Below, piece after piece: positions 12,507 through 24,130 of a stretch of 41,252 bases of DNA; position 1 is the stretch's first letter, and the number at the start of each line of letters is the position of its first letter. The stretch comes from Tubulinosema ratisbonensis (taxonomy: Eukaryota > Microsporidia > Tubulinosematidae), in assembly GCA_004000155.1 (NCBI GenBank), contig RCSS01000484.1, positions 1-41,252 of the forward strand. Direction: 5' to 3'. The position numbers were made by a program, and so were the translations under genes. The notes below the pieces were generated by a model. That model worked only from the letters and a program-made list of their open reading frames with translations, did no database searches and was not told the DNA's origin.

Positions 12507-15500
12507 TAGTAAGAAATAATATTTGATTAAACCTTAGTATATTTTATTTGTTCAAGTTAATAAAAAAATAATTCAAATTAAACTTTTAAATTTTTAAAAA
12601 AAGTTAACCCCCCTATTTATTTTTGTTATCAAAAGTAAAAAATTTAATTTGGTGATGTTAACAAAAATTTTGTAAATTTAAAATTAATAAATGATAAATT
12701 TATGAGAATTTTACAAATTACTCAAAACCGAGATTTTTCTAGATATAATCATAGATTTTCTTATTTTGAAGTTTTTGAAATTTTAATAAGAAAATGCATT
12801 TAAAAGGTCTTTGATTAAAAATTAAATTTAAAAAACATTAAAGGAAATATAAAATTGTCTTTATTATCCTTGACAATTTTACTTAAGATTTGATTAATAA
12901 AAAACAAATTTAGATACATCTAAAAATTAATTTTAAAATGATGTAACTTGTAACAGATAAAAACTTACATATCTTAATATATATTGAATTTTTTATTTAT
13001 TAGATTGTGAAAAATAAAAAGTAAATTGACCCTTAATATCTATTCTTATCTTTATTATTAAAAACTGTTAGGTGCAAATAACTTTTATTATTTATCATAA
13101 AATTTTGGCTATGTTTTTGATGGATTAAATATTAAACATATCCTAACAGGGCCATTTTTTTATTTTAAACATATCTTGCTTTGCTTAAAGAAATAATTCG
13201 AATCTATATGCAAAGAGTATTTAGTCAGTGTAAAATTATACAATTTAAGTTCTAGTCTAATATTGAGTTTTTTGTTATTTAATAACAGACATAATCATTT
13301 CTCTATATTTAACTACAAACTATAATAGTATATGATAAAAAATATTTTCAAATTACAAAAAAATACATGATGTTTGAAAAACGACACAAAGCCTTTCAAA
13401 TCTAGAGTAAAAGTAGTTTTTTATAATTAATTAACAAAAAAACAAATGATGTTGCCATTATAGTTTTTTGATGCACTATAAAACAAGAAAGTTTTAAAAA
13501 AGTTCTGTCTAAAATAAAACAATGATTTTATTGTTAATAAAGTAGAATTTGTGATTTGTAGAAACTAAATAAGTAAAATTTTAGTGGAAACATTAAAACT
13601 TGTAATAATAATTTCATACCTCTAAATTTATATAAAAAAATGATTGTAACTAACCCAAAAACATAAATATTTACTATAAAAACTTTATTCATGCAATATT
13701 TATGCAAAAAAATTCTAAAAATATTAGTTTTCTTTTGTGTCAAAAAAAAATTTAGTTCGTAAATAGTAAATGAACTTAATCATAAAATAAAATTTAATTA
13801 TAGGATATTTAATTTTTATTTTCCGTTTTTATTAGAAAAAATATCGACAATTATATAATAATGTATAATTTAAAATGAGTTTAACTATATCCATTTAATA
13901 ATCATTTAAATATAAAAAACAATATGAACATGCTTTTTCAAAGATATAATAAATTATTATAGAAGAAACTGCCGTTTTTATAAAAATACCAATTTTTCAT
14001 ACTTATGATATAACATTCATAATTCTATGTCATATATATAACACATGAAACATAAATATTTTAGTTTTAAACTATAGATTAAAAGTAAATGGAATATATG
14101 AACTATGTTCTAATATCAAATTAAAATAAACGAAAATAAAATCAATATTAAATTTTTTAAAATAATATGACTCGGCTAATCAAAATCAAGTTTTACATGA
14201 CCTTTATTGGTTTGATGCCGCTTTTATCATTTTAATTAGTGTTTATAGCTTTGAAAATTATTTTTTAAATTATAAAAGTATCTATAAATAACTCAAAACT
14301 TTTATAGAATAAAAAAAAATAAAATTATTTTTGACAATATTAATTCAAATGTTACTATGACAAAAAAATAAACATAAATACTAATAGATTTGTATAAACC
14401 CTATTTTTGTATTAAGAAAAAACTATGCAGATTTTTAAAAAACAAAGCTTTAATTGGTTTTCTAATAATAAAAAATTTGTAATATTCCAAATATGTTACT
14501 ATTTTTCTTAGGAATAATATTTAATAAAAACTAAATGTATGATTTGTGTTGGTTTAGATAATAATATATACAGTTCTTAAAACATTCTAAAAAAACGTTA
14601 CCGTCAATGTAAATATATAAGTTTTAAAGGCTTATAGAAAAAACAAATAGAGAAAGTTTATAAAAAAATACAAAAAACATTAAATATTTTATATTTTACC
14701 AGCTTTATTACGGTTTAAATAATTTATTTTTAATATTAAACAATGATAAAATAAAATGCTTATATAATCATGTTTTTTTAATTTTTTCAAAAAAACATTT
14801 GAAGATTACGCCCTAGTGTTAAAATCTTAAATTTTCTTTCCAAAACTATTAATCCAAATAAATTTAATAAAAAATTTTTTTGAAATTCACTAGAATCTAA
14901 AATATATTTAGATTTGCCATCTATATTAATTCTGCATAATTATATTAAAAAAGATTATAAAAAATTTCCCCTTCAAGACATAAAAATCAATAACTGTTAG
15001 ATATTTGAGAATCATGAAATGGGATTATTTGCTTTCGTGGATAGAAAAGATTAATAGATGTTTAATACACTGTAAATTTAAACCTTTGGCTTTGGCTTAT
15101 CTAAATGACAATATTATGGTAGAGCTAATTAAGCAAATTTATTAAAGATTTAATAATTTATCGACATTCTCGTATATCTTATTAATTGTATACTAAAATA
15201 TTGTAACGAAAAAATAACTAATGATTACAGGCAAAATCAAATGATACAAAATATATGCGCTTAAAAGTTTACTAAAATAGAGAATCTTTAAATTTTAGAG
15301 AAATCTAAATAAGCTATATGTTTAAGCAGTGTTAAATTATAAATCTAAGAATAATTAAAATCTGATAAAAAAAATAAAAAAAATATGAACTCTAAAAAAT
15401 TAAAATGTTGAAAAAATATATATTACAGCATATGATTTTTTACGGCGTCTCGAAAAAAATTACAATTTTTTTCTAATAATTTATTACCTAAAAAACTGAA

Positions 15501-17148
15501 ATAAAAAATAAAATCATTTTGAGGAATTGTTTTTGACAAAAGAAATTATGAAATTCTAAATTTTATAGACTTGATTACTATTCTATAGTAATTTTTAAAA
15601 ATAATAGAATACACAGAAATTTACTGCATTAGTTTACTAAAAAAGTGACTATTTTTGAAAATAGCACAAATAAACAGAATAAATAAAACTTAATAGAATT
15701 TATTTTTACAGATAATGAAACCACAAGGGTTTTTTTATTTTTGGATTTCGTTCTATTATAGCTATAAAGAAGAAAAAATAACACAATAGTCTAAGGATTG
15801 GGCATCTTATAATTTTATTAATAACCAATAATCGTATTTTTTCATCTATATTATTATTTATAATTAAGGATTTTTCTTTTATGTATTTTTTAAACATCTA
15901 ATAATTTATAACTATTTTACTTGATAGGCATTTATAATCAAATCTAGAAACTTCTTTTAGTGTTAATAATAAACGTCTCTTATTGTTTTACAAATAATTT
16001 CAATGGATTACATATTAAAAATTAAAATATATCTAAAAGAGACAAATACTAAAAGCAAATATATTGTATAAATCATGACAAATAACGATAAAAAAATAAC
16101 CAATCAAAACAAATAGGTAATTTTTATTTAATAAATACATATTTTTAATTTATATAGTTTTATTAAAATTACAAGAATTTTTAGAAGATGAGTAAAAATT
16201 TATTATTATGCGTTAAACATGATATAATATATTTTATAATGCATATCGATAATAACAGTAAATTTTAGATTCAAAATCTTTAGAAAGAAGTAAAATACAA
16301 AAAGATACCAGGATTCTATTTATTCTTAAATTCGAATAAAAAATGTAATAAGTAAGCTTAAAGATAGAGTCAAAAATTCTTATATTTGTACATTTTGATT
16401 TTATTTTGGTAAATAATAAAAATGTTAAATCATCTTGATATAAAATAAATATTTAAACATGATCTTCATAAAACTTAACATAATATATTTTACTTTTGAT
16501 CCGTTTACATACACCTGCAATCAAAATACATATATTTTAAGTTTATTGCAAAAAAAAAGTAGATCAAGGAGTTAAAACACAAAATAGATTTATATCATTA
16601 TAAACTCTTTTAAACAGTTGCAACAAAAATATTACCTTGATTATGAAAATGATAAGTATGAGACTAAATATATAAAAGTTAATACAAGTTGTTTTTTATA
16701 TTTTGGTTTATTAAATTTTTATTTTAGTTGGATTTCTAAAACAATTAAAAAATTAAATGAATAAAAAATCAATATTTTACCGCGATATAAAAATTATAAT
16801 AACAACAATAAATATTGTCATTAAATTTTATTACTACAAAAAACATTGCAAAGTAAATAACTTTATCATAAATTCGTGAGATTTTATATTATTAAGAATA
16901 TGATATTTAAAAACGGTAAATCCATATCAAGATTGCATTTATTAAATTTATTATAATTGATTTAAATGTTTTAAACACTTAGTGTTTTTTAACATTTAAT
17001 CGCCAAATTTTTGATATAAATAAAAGCTTGTTTTAAATTTTATTTTTAAATCAAAAGTTGCAAGCTATATTAAATAAATAATATTAAAAATTTTAAAACA
17101 TTTAAGGCTTGTTATCAATTGAGGTTTTTAGGAGGTAAATATACTTAA
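12507..17148. other. A+T-rich desert
   Basis: No gene recognised. The only stretch worth naming is a 43-codon ATG frame at 15014-15145 (plus strand; MKWDYLLSWIEKINRCL at its start, no low-complexity bias). It has coding-like amino acid balance but no recognised family and no neighbouring support. Longer frames near 13.5 and 15.7 kb are hydrophobic or Lys/Ile/Asn-rich and look random. Confidence 0.5.
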
Positions 17149-17310
17149 AACTATGAAGTTGCAAAAGGCTTTTCAATCTTTTGGCTAACTCTACATATGC
17201 GCTGTGAAAAATTAGAAAATAATCAAAATTATAAAAATTTTAAAGAAAACTTTCAAGAGCTAATTCGCGATGCAAAGCCTAGTTTTTATCCTATCTTTTA
17301 TATATTTTAA
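17149..17310 (+). pseudogene. Unidentified coding-like fragment (53 codons)
   Basis: An open frame after a TAA and ending at a TAA reads with good amino acid balance: NYEVAKGFSIFWLTLHMRCE at the start, then an Asn/Lys-rich middle, then ENFQELIRDAKPSFYPIF. GC is raised compared with the flanks. There is no ATG before residue 17 and no family was recognised. It could be an exon-like relic of a transposon protein or host gene. It is reported because its composition differs from the random frames around it. Confidence 0.25.
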
Positions 17311-19687
17311 CTCGAATATAACTTTTAAATATTTTTGAATTTACATACTTATTTATAAATTTTATGTTAATTTTAGTTTGGAATTCTTTTAAACAAAGTT
17401 TGATTAAAAAAATGAATGGAAGAAACATATAAATGTAAATAGTCTTATGAAAAATCATAATCAAAGTTGCTTTAAAAATAAATTTAATTATTAAAATAAT
17501 AAACAAATTTTAAAAGTTTGAAATAGCATCATAATTTCTAGATAAATTCTAACATTTTTTAAAAATGTTGATTTAACAAGAAATAGTATATGTTTTGAGG
17601 TAAATTCTATGTATAACTGAAAATGTTAGTAAGATAATAAATTGAAGTCCAATCATCACTTAAATGTAAATTGTGTTTAATTTTTAAGCCATAGTCTTTA
17701 AATAAACGGCAAACTGTTTATATTTTCCTAAAAAGTTGTAGTTAAGAAGTAAACATTTGTAGGATTCACGGTCCTGTAAATTAAAATATAGCTTTCACTT
17801 GTTTTTTATATACTAATAAGATTTTATTCTTATATTGTTAGTTCCACAACTTTGCATATATTTTTACCCCCAGTTGCGAGAATTGTTTGTGTATTTTCAC
17901 CTAAGAAAATATATCATATTAATTAAATCAAAAATCGATATTTGAAAAATGTAAAAATTCTATATCAATTTAATTAGATCTTGTGATAAACAGAGTGATT
18001 GTGTAAACGATTCGTTTAAACTTATATGTTCAATGCATAATTAACTAACTAGCTTAAGTTATAAAAAAAGAATATTTTTTACTTTAAAGAGTTACCGCTA
18101 CATTTTCTATAAAGAGTTGGTAATGCATATTTTCTATATTGTTAAATTAAATTTAGTGAAATTTTATCTGTTAAATATGTGTAATGCAAAATTTCAATAA
18201 AATTAAGGAAATTTTCGATAAATAATTCATTACTGAGCTAATGAACAACTTTGTTATGATATTTATATTTCCGGTCATAATCGATAAAAGTCAAAGATTC
18301 AAATAACAACTTACTTCTCCAATTAATTATAAATAGACATAATAGAATTTATTTGAATAATAAAAATGAAATTCTATTTTTCTTCTATATGATTATATTT
18401 TAGAATAGAGATAATAGCTATAATTATATAAAAGAGAATTATTATCTTAATTTTTTTTAAAACAACTATCAATGTAAAATTGTAAACTCAAAAATACTCA
18501 TGTATATAAAGTTTATTTAAAGTAAGTTTAAACCCCACAATTTTATACAAAAACTAGGGCACAAATTTTATATCTTAACAATATACGAATTTTAAACTAT
18601 TGAAAATTATTTCTATATTTTTAAATTTAATTAAATTAAATAAAAATATAATTATTCACACCTCAAGATTGAACCCTCTATGAGATATAATTCATAACAA
18701 CAAATTTAAATTTATTATGACTATGTTTAATATTGTAGAATTTTAAAAATTATTTTCATATACATATTATAAATTATTTAAACAGAAAACAATAAAACAA
18801 ATATTTTGGTATATTATATGGACTATCATAGCAAAATTTTTATCTTATATATGATGCTTTTTTATAGTTTTTATGTTTACATAAACTATATAAAAAAATA
18901 TCATAAATTTAAACAAACATATGTGCTAGTGACTTCGTTTAAGATCAAAATTGCACTTTTATTTCATGAAATTTTTATTTATACTTTTTTTGCTTGTAAA
19001 TTTTTAACATTGACATTTTCGTTTATGTTGTTTAAATAGAGTACTAAATATAAGAAAAGTATCAATTTTTTTTTGTATGATCCAACATATTTTTAATTTT
19101 TAATAAATTTTATTTTTTAAGACTTATTTTAGCAATAAAATTTTGTATTATTTTTGACATATAGATCATATTAAAAAAAAATTAACTAAATATCAATAAA
19201 ATATCAGCTAACCATTTTCAAAAATTACTTGTTTAATCTTAATTACGATAAAAAAAAATCTAAAAAAATATTAAAATTTTAAGGAGCTTACAAAAGGCCA
19301 CCAACAAACACAATAATAAAAATAATTTTGTGTTTATCTAAAAGATTGTTTGTTTTATCAAGCAATAAAACGATTTTATTTTACGCTTTATATCATCTAA
19401 AGCAACTTTGAATATATTCACTTTTTTTATATATCAATAGAATTAAAAAAAATATTAGACGAAAACAACCGCATTAAGTACTACAAAAGTATTTGAATCA
19501 ATAAAAAAACCAATATTTGTTTTGTTGTTTTCATTTGCCTTCGAATTTTTTTAAAGATCTATTAGTGTATCTACACATGCAAAAAATCTTAAAATTTTCT
19601 AAATGATGTAAGTATTTTTTTATCGAATTTTTAGCTGTAAAAACTAAAATTATACTTATTTTAAATATTCAATGCGATTTTGGATAT
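17311..19687. other. A+T-rich desert
   Basis: No gene supported. An open frame at 18806-19039 (plus; 73 residues from its first ATG) is almost all Phe/Tyr/Ile/Leu/Lys and is best explained as chance in A+T-rich DNA. Confidence 0.5.
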
Positions 19688-19689
19688 TA
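19688..19689. repeat. TA target-site duplication, left
   Basis: Dinucleotide TA directly before the CAGT end of the Tigger-type element; its partner is at 21655-21656. Confidence 0.7.
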
Positions 19690-20775
19690 CAGTAAAACCA
19701 GTTTATGAGGATTTCATATAACTCAAAAAATTTTTCCTTTTATCTGAAAAAGTTCTTATATTCTAAAAATTTTCAAAGATAAAAAAGCATATTACATGAA
19801 TTTAATCATTTGTTTTAAATGTTGTTAATTAATAAAAATTTTTGATGAGTTTATTATTTAAATATTTTAAGCAAACATCCTTTTCAATATTTAATCGATG
19901 TAAGTAGTTCATTATAAAAGATAACATCTATACAATAGTTTTTATGTGTCTTTTAGACTTTATATAGTCGTTATATATTGAATTTGTTGGGTTTGGATCT
20001 TCGATCTTCACCTACAATAAAAACGTTTGAAACCTCGAGACTGTAAATTTCGTAATGAACGTCTTTATAAAGTTCTATTTCATCGTCAACATTAAGATAT
20101 TCTTTAATTTATTTCTTAGTTTTGGGAGATTCTGGTATATGTTAACTTGGATGAGAATAATCGATCTTATGAACATTATTATCTACTTTAAGTGAAAATA
20201 CTTAAGAATAAAAGAAGCAATTTTTGATAGTTAATGATAATACACATTCTCAGGCAGCTTTTACTAAACATAAGGAGTTAAAAAAACTATGTAAAAGCTT
20301 TTATTCATATCCGCTGCGATAATAGCTTTATAACCATAAATTTCCTTTAAAATATTAGAAATTTTTGTTAATTCCTTGATTACAAGTTTGTTGAATTGAT
20401 CTAAGAACAGGTGATATATACTGGTTTTTTTAATTAAAATAGATTTGATACCTGAATAACTACTAAAATAATCTAGTATGATAAAAACTTTTCTTTCTGC
20501 CCGATAAAGTTTAAAATCCCGTCGAGACAAGTAGTTTATAAAAATTTTAATAGTCGTTTATGCTTTTTTATTTAATTCGTGTTCAAAATCATTAAGGTTT
20601 TTATTTTTAAAACACCTCGGATTTTTATATTCACCTTTTATTAATGGTTATATTTTCTCGCGAATGGAATTGACATTTATCAGATTATAGGTCTTTCTTT
20701 TGAAAATTTCCATCAGTGCACTCTTCTACACTAAATTTTAAGGTTGTGTTAGGAGTGCATATAAAAAACAATCCA

Positions 20776-20783
20776 GTTTCATC
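20776..20783. repeat. Target-site duplication, left of the 175-bp insert
   Basis: GTTTCATC, identical to the copy at 20959-20966. On the minus strand it encodes part of the Asp-Glu-Thr of the catalytic motif. Confidence 0.65.
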
Positions 20784-20958
20784 GGCATTTTTTTTGTTGC
20801 CTAGGGATAGAAATCCATACGAAGATCTTTTCGCTATACCATTTTTACAAGAATATTTATACCTAGTCAACGGAAACATGCGGTAAAATATGTTTCCCAT
20901 ACTTAGATTTAGCTCAAGATACCGCGAGCCTTTCACCCATTTAAACTTACCCTTGTGC
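20784..20958. mobile_element. 175-bp insert inside the Tigger transposase
   Basis: Between the two halves of the transposase catalytic motif lies a higher-GC block bounded by the direct repeat GTTTCATC (20776-20783 and 20959-20966). Extended matching gives 13 of 14 bases (GTTTCATCGGCATT versus GTTTCATCGACATT). The same block, about 168 bp long and clearly homologous over its full length, occurs once more at 36261-36427 in the same orientation. Shared blocks include GGTAAAATATGTTT and GCGAGCCTTT. On the minus strand the A-rich end (AACAAAAAA) sits next to the second repeat. An 8-bp duplication would fit an IS1595-type short element; a 14-bp one with an A-tail would fit a retroposed sequence. 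The unit plus one repeat is 183 bp, so the reading frame of the host transposase is kept across it. Confidence 0.7.
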
Positions 20959-20966
20959 GTTTCATC
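20959..20966. repeat. Target-site duplication, right of the 175-bp insert
   Basis: GTTTCATC, identical to the copy at 20776-20783. Confidence 0.65.
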
Positions 20967-21654
20967 GACATTAAATATGTCTTTATCTTCATGCTTTTCT
21001 TTCAAAACAGTTTAAATATTTTAAAGGCCATCTTCTACAGAAGTTACATTTATTGACTTTATGTGCCGGTTATTACAGTAGTATTAATGGAATGTCCCTG
21101 TTTGAGTTTTTTAATTTATTCTTTAGAGCTTTTTTAGATTATTAAAATTTAGTTTTTGAGCTATCTATTTTGCCTTTTCTATCATCACTTCTGTCGAAAT
21201 TGGAATGTTAGTATTTATAATAGATCTAAACCACAACAAAAGTTTTTCATCAATTTCAGGATAGTAATTTTTTTCTAAATTTTTCCTATTTATAGGCAAC
21301 AAAATAATTTTTGTATTTTTTTATGTTTCCATGCTTATTATAGTAAAAATTTATAATTTTTTCTTTGTCTCTTTAGATTCAGTTGATTGTTGAGGTGTTT
21401 ATAAGTTCTATTTTTGATACCTCTAATTGAGATAATCCATGTTTCAACATTGTAAAATAAATAACTTTTCATTAGTTTGTATTGTTTTCTTTTTTTAAAT
21501 TTGTCATCTAAAAATTCAAAAATTGCTTCTCATGAACGAATTTCTTATGAAAAATTTTTTACTTATATTTAACTATTATTTGTAATCGACAAGAAAAATT
21601 TTCGCAAATAAGCGATATTTTTTTATAAATCTCTCTAATAAACGGGGTTTACTG

Positions 21655-21656
21655 TA
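21655..21656. repeat. TA target-site duplication, right
   Basis: Dinucleotide TA directly after the other CAGT end (ACTG on the plus strand) of the Tigger-type element. Confidence 0.7.
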
Positions 21657-23085
21657 TTTATTTCAGTCTTTAAGGGAATAAAAAATAGCCTTATTTATTT
21701 AAAAATATTCTACAACCTTATTTTATAATTAGACAAAAACTAAATTTTAGTTTAAATATACAATAGGCAAAGGTAAAATTTACTTAATTGATTATTTTGA
21801 ATATTCTTAATTCATTAGAAACATCTTCTATTCAAACAATTTACATTTTATTCTTTGATAATATACATTTTTTATTTTTACAAGATTTCAAAAATACATT
21901 AAAATTTCGATTAAAAAAATTCAATAAAATTGTTTTTCAAAATCAATCACTCTAATACATTCTTTTAAGTCAAGTTTATGCAATTCTATAATATTTTATT
22001 TAACTTTGTATTTTTAGTCTTCCTTGATAGTTAATATAAATAGTATTTGGTACTAAATAATTCAATATAAATTATTATAATAACTAATCGTTAGATTAGT
22101 AAAAATTTTTTTAATTACTCTATAGTTTCTTTTATTTATATAAAAGTTAAAAGGAAAAAGAATATACCAGAAGATACATTTTATTGATTTAAATTGGATA
22201 AATTAAAATAAATCTTATCATTCAAAATTGATTTTCCAACCATGTTTTTATAAAAAAATAAGTTGAAATGAAACATTGACTTGATTTTTTGCGCTTATGT
22301 TTCTTTTAATTATGAATTTTTATTCAAGATATTTTAAAATAAATTAACATTATAATTCATATTTAAATAATAATTAATAAAACTTCTGTTTAAAGTTTGT
22401 TAAATTTTTTTCAACTAAAAAAAAATTTGTTGGTTTTAACTAAACTATTTGAAACATTATAATGATGAATCATTATTTTCACTAAATTCTCGTCTTTTTT
22501 TGTTACGTTTAAAAAAAATAACAAATTACTAAATTTAGAAATATTAAATATTACTAAAATACTATCAAATTTACCATTCAAAAAAATTGTTTACAAACGT
22601 AAAAATTTTTTTTTGAATTTTTCCTATATATATTCTGTTTTTTATACTTTTAAAATATATTAAGTTGTCTGATTGAAGATTTTGAAGTATACGGCTAATT
22701 TTTTTATAGTTTTTTTTTATAAAAAGACAGATCTTAAAATTATTTTCAGCCTAAATTTTATAAATAATTTTTATAATTACAAAATATTTATGCTAACGAT
22801 TTCTGAATAATAAAAATCCTGTATTCATGTAATAAAGAAAAAAAAACAAAGTTTTTACGTGCAAATTCTTTTGCGTTATTTTTATGTTAAACACATTGTT
22901 GAATATTATTTCCATTGGAACTATATATTAAATAAGTATTGATATGCTGAATTCGAGTAATATAATTTCAATAAAGTTAAATTATTAAAAGATATTTTTA
23001 TTTAATTTAATTTTTATAATTACTTTTAAATTAGCATGAATTTTAGATATTGTATTCTTAAAAAAAAATACATTAAATACAAACA
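21657..23085. other. A+T-rich intergenic stretch
   Basis: Lies between the Tigger-type element and the 3' end of the EEP-fold gene. No ORF, RNA or repeat was recognised in it. Confidence 0.6.
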
Positions 23086-23091
23086 TTTATT
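23086..23091 (-). promoter_or_regulatory. Polyadenylation signal AATAAA of the EEP-fold gene
   Basis: AATAAA on the minus strand, starting four bases after the TAA stop at 23096-23098. Such tight placement is common in microsporidian genes with very short 3' ends. Confidence 0.55.
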
Positions 23092-23095
23092 GACT

Positions 23096-24130
23096 TTACG
23101 CAGCAGGAGCAGCGGCATAAGCTTCTCGTATGGCTTTATTTACATATGAATTTTCCGCGCTTCTGTTCAATGCCTTTAATGCTCCGAGTGCATTATTTTG
23201 CAGATTTAAATTACCTACTCTTTTCATGACAGGTCTTTCAACAATAGACAATATTGCATGAACGGGATAATGATCACCAATAAGAGGAAAATCAGATAAT
23301 ATTCTAGCATAATTTAGGTAGTATTGATTAAATTGATCTCTAATAAAAATTTTATCTCTTGTAATTTCATCTTTAAAAGCACCTTTTACATGATAGGTTG
23401 TTTTGGATAGTCCAGCGTTGTTTTCATCATTTTTTAACAGATCTTTATATTCATTGTCTATCAATTCTTTAATATCTCTAGTTTCGGTCATAATAGTACC
23501 ACCGAATACAACAGGAAAGCTTCTGGTTATTTTGTCACTCTTTATATCAGATACTATATTTACAAACATTGCATCAGTAATCTCTTTAAACGAACTAAAC
23601 AAATCAATATTCACTGCTGTAAATTCTGTTTTAAGTGACTTGAATCTCGCCCAAGATCCATAAACAACTTTAAGATCGCCGCCAGTCTCAAAGTATCCAT
23701 TATCTTTGACCTGAAAGATTCTTGCATCATAAAACATTGGTAAATAATAATCTTGTCCGTCATACAAATCTCTTGAATGTTTAACGGTATTTATAAGGAA
23801 GTAGTGCTTAGAATGTCGTGATATTACCTTTAGTCTGTCTAACAATTCACTATCGATACCCTGCAAAAACATCAGACTGGGGTGTATTACATCTAATATC
23901 TCTGTAATTGCCATTACTTGAGCAGATGTAGAATCCGAGTGTCCACCAGAATATAAATTATATGTTACTATGCTTAAATCTCCAAAACTATCAACTTTTA
24001 ATTTATTTTTGTGAGATGAAAGCCATCCATCAATTGCCTTTATATCTTTATATGCACGTGTTCTTTTTGCTAGTGGATCCCATTTTGAGGGAAAATATTT
24101 TGCTAAAAACAATGAAATAAAAATAAACAT
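23096..24130 (-). CDS. Predicted secreted EEP-fold protein with degenerate active site
   Basis: 344 residues from the first ATG (first base 24130). The frame is open 25 codons further up, but only to a TTG. From the ATG the protein begins MFIFISLFLAKYFPS, a short hydrophobic leader that looks like a signal peptide. The body has the order of motifs of the endonuclease/exonuclease/phosphatase fold (DNase I, sphingomyelinase, inositol phosphatases): TYNLYSGG (Asn58), LMFLQGID (90-91), SWARFKS with Arg162, FTAVNIDL (174-177), PVVFGGTIM (207-214), DKIFI (Asp259) and GDHYPVHAIL (Asp286-His287). In active members these read Q-E, N-x-H, G-D-x-N and S-D-H. Here the metal-binding Glu is Gly, the His is Asp, and the D-x-N is T-x-M. 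The final Asp-His is kept. The tail ends in an Ala-rich AYAAAPAA. No frameshift or stop occurs over a kilobase, and GC is far above the flanks, so it is under selection as a protein. Hydrolase activity is doubtful. A GGG lies 67 bases before the ATG. Secreted pseudoenzyme or effector is an inference; the fold call is fairly firm. Confidence 0.85.
   Translation of the reverse strand: MFIFISLFLAKYFPSKWDPLAKRTRAYKDIKAIDGWLSSHKNKLKVDSFGDLSIVTYNLYSGGHSDSTSAQVMAITEILDVIHPSLMFLQGIDSELLDRLKVISRHSKHYFLINTVKHSRDLYDGQDYYLPMFYDARIFQVKDNGYFETGGDLKVVYGSWARFKSLKTEFTAVNIDLFSSFKEITDAMFVNIVSDIKSDKITRSFPVVFGGTIMTETRDIKELIDNEYKDLLKNDENNAGLSKTTYHVKGAFKDEITRDKIFIRDQFNQYYLNYARILSDFPLIGDHYPVHAILSIVERPVMKRVGNLNLQNNALGALKALNRSAENSYVNKAIREAYAAAPAA

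Larger units (their letters stand above)
19990..21507 (-). pseudogene. Tigger/pogo-type transposase (DDE_1 family), disrupted
   Basis: It starts at an ATG whose first base is 21507. In order on the minus strand: the first helix-turn-helix (LKHGLSQLEVSKI, then RDKEKIINFYYNKHGN); the CENP-B/Tc5 domain (YYPEIDEKLLLWFRS, then IPISTEVMIEKAK); the first catalytic Asp motif IFNVDET at about 20960, interrupted by an insert and resumed as NADETGLFF near 20785; GEYKNPRCFKNKNLNDFEHE near 20610; the second catalytic region RKVFIILDYFSSYSG near 20460-20500; FLDQFNKLVIKELT near 20370; and a C-terminal acidic NVDDEIELYKDVHYEI near 20060-20090. In active Tigger proteins the second motif reads L-D-N-x-x-x-H and the third P-P-N-T-T-S-x-x-Q-P-L-D-Q. 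Here Asn and His of the second are changed and the third is eroded. Several stops and frame changes lie between the blocks. The protein cuts and pastes its own element in the nucleus; this copy cannot encode it. Confidence 0.85.
19690..21654 (-). mobile_element. Tigger/pogo-type DNA transposon, complete ends, decayed
   Basis: Both ends are visible. The left end (plus strand, from 19690) begins CAGTAAAACCAGTTTATGAG, and the right end, read inwards from 21654, begins CAGTAAACCCCGTTTATTAG, giving inverted repeats of about 20-25 bp with few differences. Each is flanked by the dinucleotide TA (19688-19689 and 21655-21656), the target duplication made by pogo/Tc1-mariner transposases. The element is about 1,965 bp and encodes a DDE_1 transposase on the minus strand, now broken. 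A separate 175-bp sequence has inserted into the catalytic region. CAGT ends and TA duplications are established features of pogo/Tigger elements. Confidence 0.85.

Noticed and set aside
13534..13743. 69-codon open frame, minus strand
   Set aside because: Hydrophobic, low-complexity content typical of A+T-rich chance frames; no neighbours or signals.
18806..19039. Open frame with apparent membrane segments
   Set aside because: Phe/Tyr/Ile-rich throughout because of T-rich codons; apparent membrane segments are expected by chance.
20264..21005. Two separate small minus-strand genes
   Set aside because: They are pieces of one Tigger-type transposase; linking blocks between them continue the same domain order.
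23403..23663. 86-codon open frame, plus strand
   Set aside because: Antisense shadow of the EEP-fold gene.
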